From the NCBI GenBank assembly GCA_937859895.1, contig CALMAV010000607.1, positions 3,182 through 11,526 of the forward strand: a stretch of DNA of 8,345 nucleotides, read 5' to 3'. Origin of the DNA: an uncultured Bryobacterales bacterium. GTDB lineage: Bacteria > Acidobacteriota > Terriglobia > Bryobacterales > Bryobacteraceae. The notes below the pieces were generated by a model. It saw only the letters and a program-made list of their open reading frames with translations, searched no databases and was not told where the DNA came from. Made by a program: the position numbers and the translations under genes. Position 1 is the stretch's first letter. Every line of letters begins with the position of its first letter. Below are positions 7,388 through 8,345 of the stretch, in pieces.

Positions 7388-8132
7388 ACGTGCCACCATC
7401 AAGGCGGGTTGCGCCCTGTACTACTCCAGCTTCGTGCGCGATTACATCGCTACTGTAATGTTGCAACTGACCTTTCCTTAACTCTAGAACCCTGTCGCAT
7501 CTCCGCGCAAATGGGAGGTTGTGTGTTACCAGGATAAAAGTGAGTGAATGAGCCTGGCAGAGTTCGCCAATCAGACTCATGACCATGTCGCCCGTCCGCG
7601 TGTCGAGGCTACCGGTTGGTTCATCCGCAAGCAGAAATTGCGGACTGCCGGCCAACGCCCGTGCCAGCGCTACTCGTTGCTGCTCCCCACCTGAGAGCTC
7701 CCCAGCGCGATGTCCGGCCCGAGCCGCTAAACCAACATCGCTGAGCTTTTTACTAGCACATTTAGCTGCTTCGTCCGGGACAACGCCGCGTATCATAAGC
7801 GGCATGGCAATGTTCTCCAACGCCGTAAATTCCGGAAGCAGCGACGGATTTTGCCAAACGAAGCCAAGCTTCCGATTTCGAAACGAAGCCAAATCCACTG
7901 GCCCCAGACTGACAATGTCCGTATCGGCAAAGCGAATGCGGCCGCTATCGGGCCTGTCCAAGCCGCCAAGCAGGTGCAGCAGGGTTGACTTTCCACAGCC
8001 CGACTCGCCAACAATCGCTACGCTTTCGCCACCTGCCACCGAAAACGAAAGAAAGTGGAGAACAGAAACTTGCGCAGCACCGGATCGGTAGCTTTTGCTA
8101 AGCGACTCGACGACGATGGCAGGAGCGTTCAA
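7380..8132 (-). CDS. ABC transporter ATP-binding protein, LolD/MacB type
   Basis: A 250-residue cytoplasmic ATPase of the family that powers lipoprotein release (LolCDE) or MacB-like export. Motifs are complete: Walker A GESGCGKST (42-50), Q-loop Q94 in GFVWQNPSLLPEFTALEN (the LLPEFTALEN stretch is typical of LolD), signature LSGGEQQRVA (146-155), Walker B FLLADEPTG (166-174), D-loop SLD (175-177) and switch histidine H204. The start is a TTG at 8132 with AGAAGGG 7 bases upstream. The core domain ends near residue 223. The last 25 or so residues (SSDVIAHEAGVVQGATRLDG and beyond) go past the usual LolD end and resemble nothing I know. That stretch also contains the palindrome upstream of clpC. 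No permease is encoded in the visible upstream 213 bases, so the partner is elsewhere or absent. The stop overlaps the clpC start, which suggests co-transcription. The symbol lolD is not assigned because the transport partner is unknown. Confidence 0.92.
   Translation of the reverse strand: MNAPAIVVESLSKSYRSGAAQVSVLHFLSFSVAGGESVAIVGESGCGKSTLLHLLGGLDRPDSGRIRFADTDIVSLGPVDLASFRNRKLGFVWQNPSLLPEFTALENIAMPLMIRGVVPDEAAKCASKKLSDVGLAARAGHRAGELSGGEQQRVALARALAGSPQFLLADEPTGSLDTRTGDMVMSLIGELCQAHSLTFILVTHNLPFARRCDRVLELRKGQLQHYSSDVIAHEAGVVQGATRLDGGTYV
7441..7459. promoter_or_regulatory. Palindrome ATTACA-N7-TGTAAT upstream of clpC, possible internal promoter/operator
   Basis: A perfect 6-7-6 inverted repeat lies inside the last codons of the ABC ATPase gene, 54 bases before the clpC ATG. 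Read on the minus strand, its TGTAAT half (7446-7441) matches five of six bases of the sigma-70 -10 consensus and would give a leader of about 47 bases. No good -35 sits at 16-18 bases: the closest, TTGCAA, is only 14 bases away. A -10-like half-site within a palindrome would suit a repressor operator. The repeat is visible; its function is inference. Confidence 0.3.
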
Positions 8133-8345
8133 TCCAGCACCCTTCTCTCTTCCATTAGAACAGCTATGTACCTCAGTACACGATTCTTGCTCTTTAGACG
8201 TGCACTTTTGGTGGTTGGATTCCCGAAAGCTCCCGTGAGGTCGGAGTCTTTCGGCGTGGGAACTGCGGTGGTGAGATGTTTGGGTCTCGATGGTTGACGC
8301 TTTGGTGTCGGTGCCGCAAGAGGCATTGGATCGGGTTACTTGCTA
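8133..8345. other. Upstream region of the ABC ATPase, no confident gene
   Basis: On the minus strand a 65-codon open frame (8326-8129) begins MPLAAPTPKRQPSRPKHL and ends in a TGA that overlaps the ATPase TTG as TTGA. It lacks a ribosome site, is rich in Pro, Thr and Lys, and shows no domain, so I do not call it a gene. The 14-base palindrome TGTAC-CTCA-GTACA at 8167-8180 sits about 35 bases before the ATPase start and could be an operator. I found no clear promoter. The stretch probably carries the 5' control region of the ATPase-clpC unit. Confidence 0.35.

Noticed and set aside
7387..7402. Upstream TTG/ATG starts for clpC adding five residues (MMVAR)
   Set aside because: Possible, but the family N-terminus is MFERYTEKA and GGTGG is suitably spaced for the ATG at 7387; the longer form has only a poor ribosome site.
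7013..7537. 174-codon plus-strand open frame across the clpC start and ATPase end
   Set aside because: It is antisense to two well-supported genes, shows no family resemblance, and spans their junction in a way expected of a chance frame.
8129..8326. 65-codon minus-strand open frame ending in a TTGA overlap with the ABC ATPase
   Set aside because: The overlap is suggestive of coupling, but there is no ribosome site, the composition is low-complexity (Pro, Thr, Lys), and no domain is visible. Kept only as a note on the upstream region.

Overview
The window looks like chromosomal core DNA from a Gram-negative bacterium, probably an acidobacterium (class Terriglobia). The main basis is the ClpC N-terminus ([17 protein letters not shown] and the following double Clp_N repeat), which matches what I remember of Acidobacteriota ClpC proteins. 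The taxonomic call is from recall, not a search. I see no insertion sequences, phage genes, tRNA or rRNA genes, or CRISPR arrays.

Layout. (1) Bases 1-3403, minus strand: nearly complete pyruvate carboxylase (pyc). The 5' end is present, and only roughly the last ten-odd codons fall outside the window. (2) Bases 3404-3519: a short divergent intergenic region holding three copies of TTCCGT/ACGGAA. (3) Bases 3520-4829, plus strand: two genes for exported proteins, probably one operon. The first is a DUF4097-type beta-helix protein with a ladder of T-N-G-S-V motifs, and I place its start at a TTG rather than the upstream ATG. The second is a small secreted YtkA/FixH-like beta-sandwich protein. 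(4) Bases 4848-4878: a hairpin with T-rich tracts on both sides, able to terminate both converging transcripts. (5) Bases 4901-7387, minus strand: clpC, a full-length Hsp100 unfoldase with two AAA+ modules, a UVR/M-domain and a ClpP-docking IGF tripeptide. (6) Bases 7380-8132, minus strand: a LolD/MacB-type ABC transporter ATPase. Its stop overlaps the clpC start by 8 bases, and its C-terminal tail is longer than usual. (7) Bases 8133-8345: upstream sequence with no convincing gene and one short palindrome.

How the genes relate. pyc (anaplerotic carbon metabolism) and clpC (protein quality control) are housekeeping genes with no direct link. The DUF4097 and YtkA-like proteins should both be outside the cytoplasm and may act together at the envelope, in an unknown role. 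The ABC ATPase and clpC overlap and so may be co-transcribed. A palindrome whose half-site resembles a -10 box lies in the 3' end of the ATPase gene, so clpC may also have its own promoter. I found no clearly novel system. The most interesting parts are the DUF4097/YtkA-like pair and the ATPase-clpC junction.
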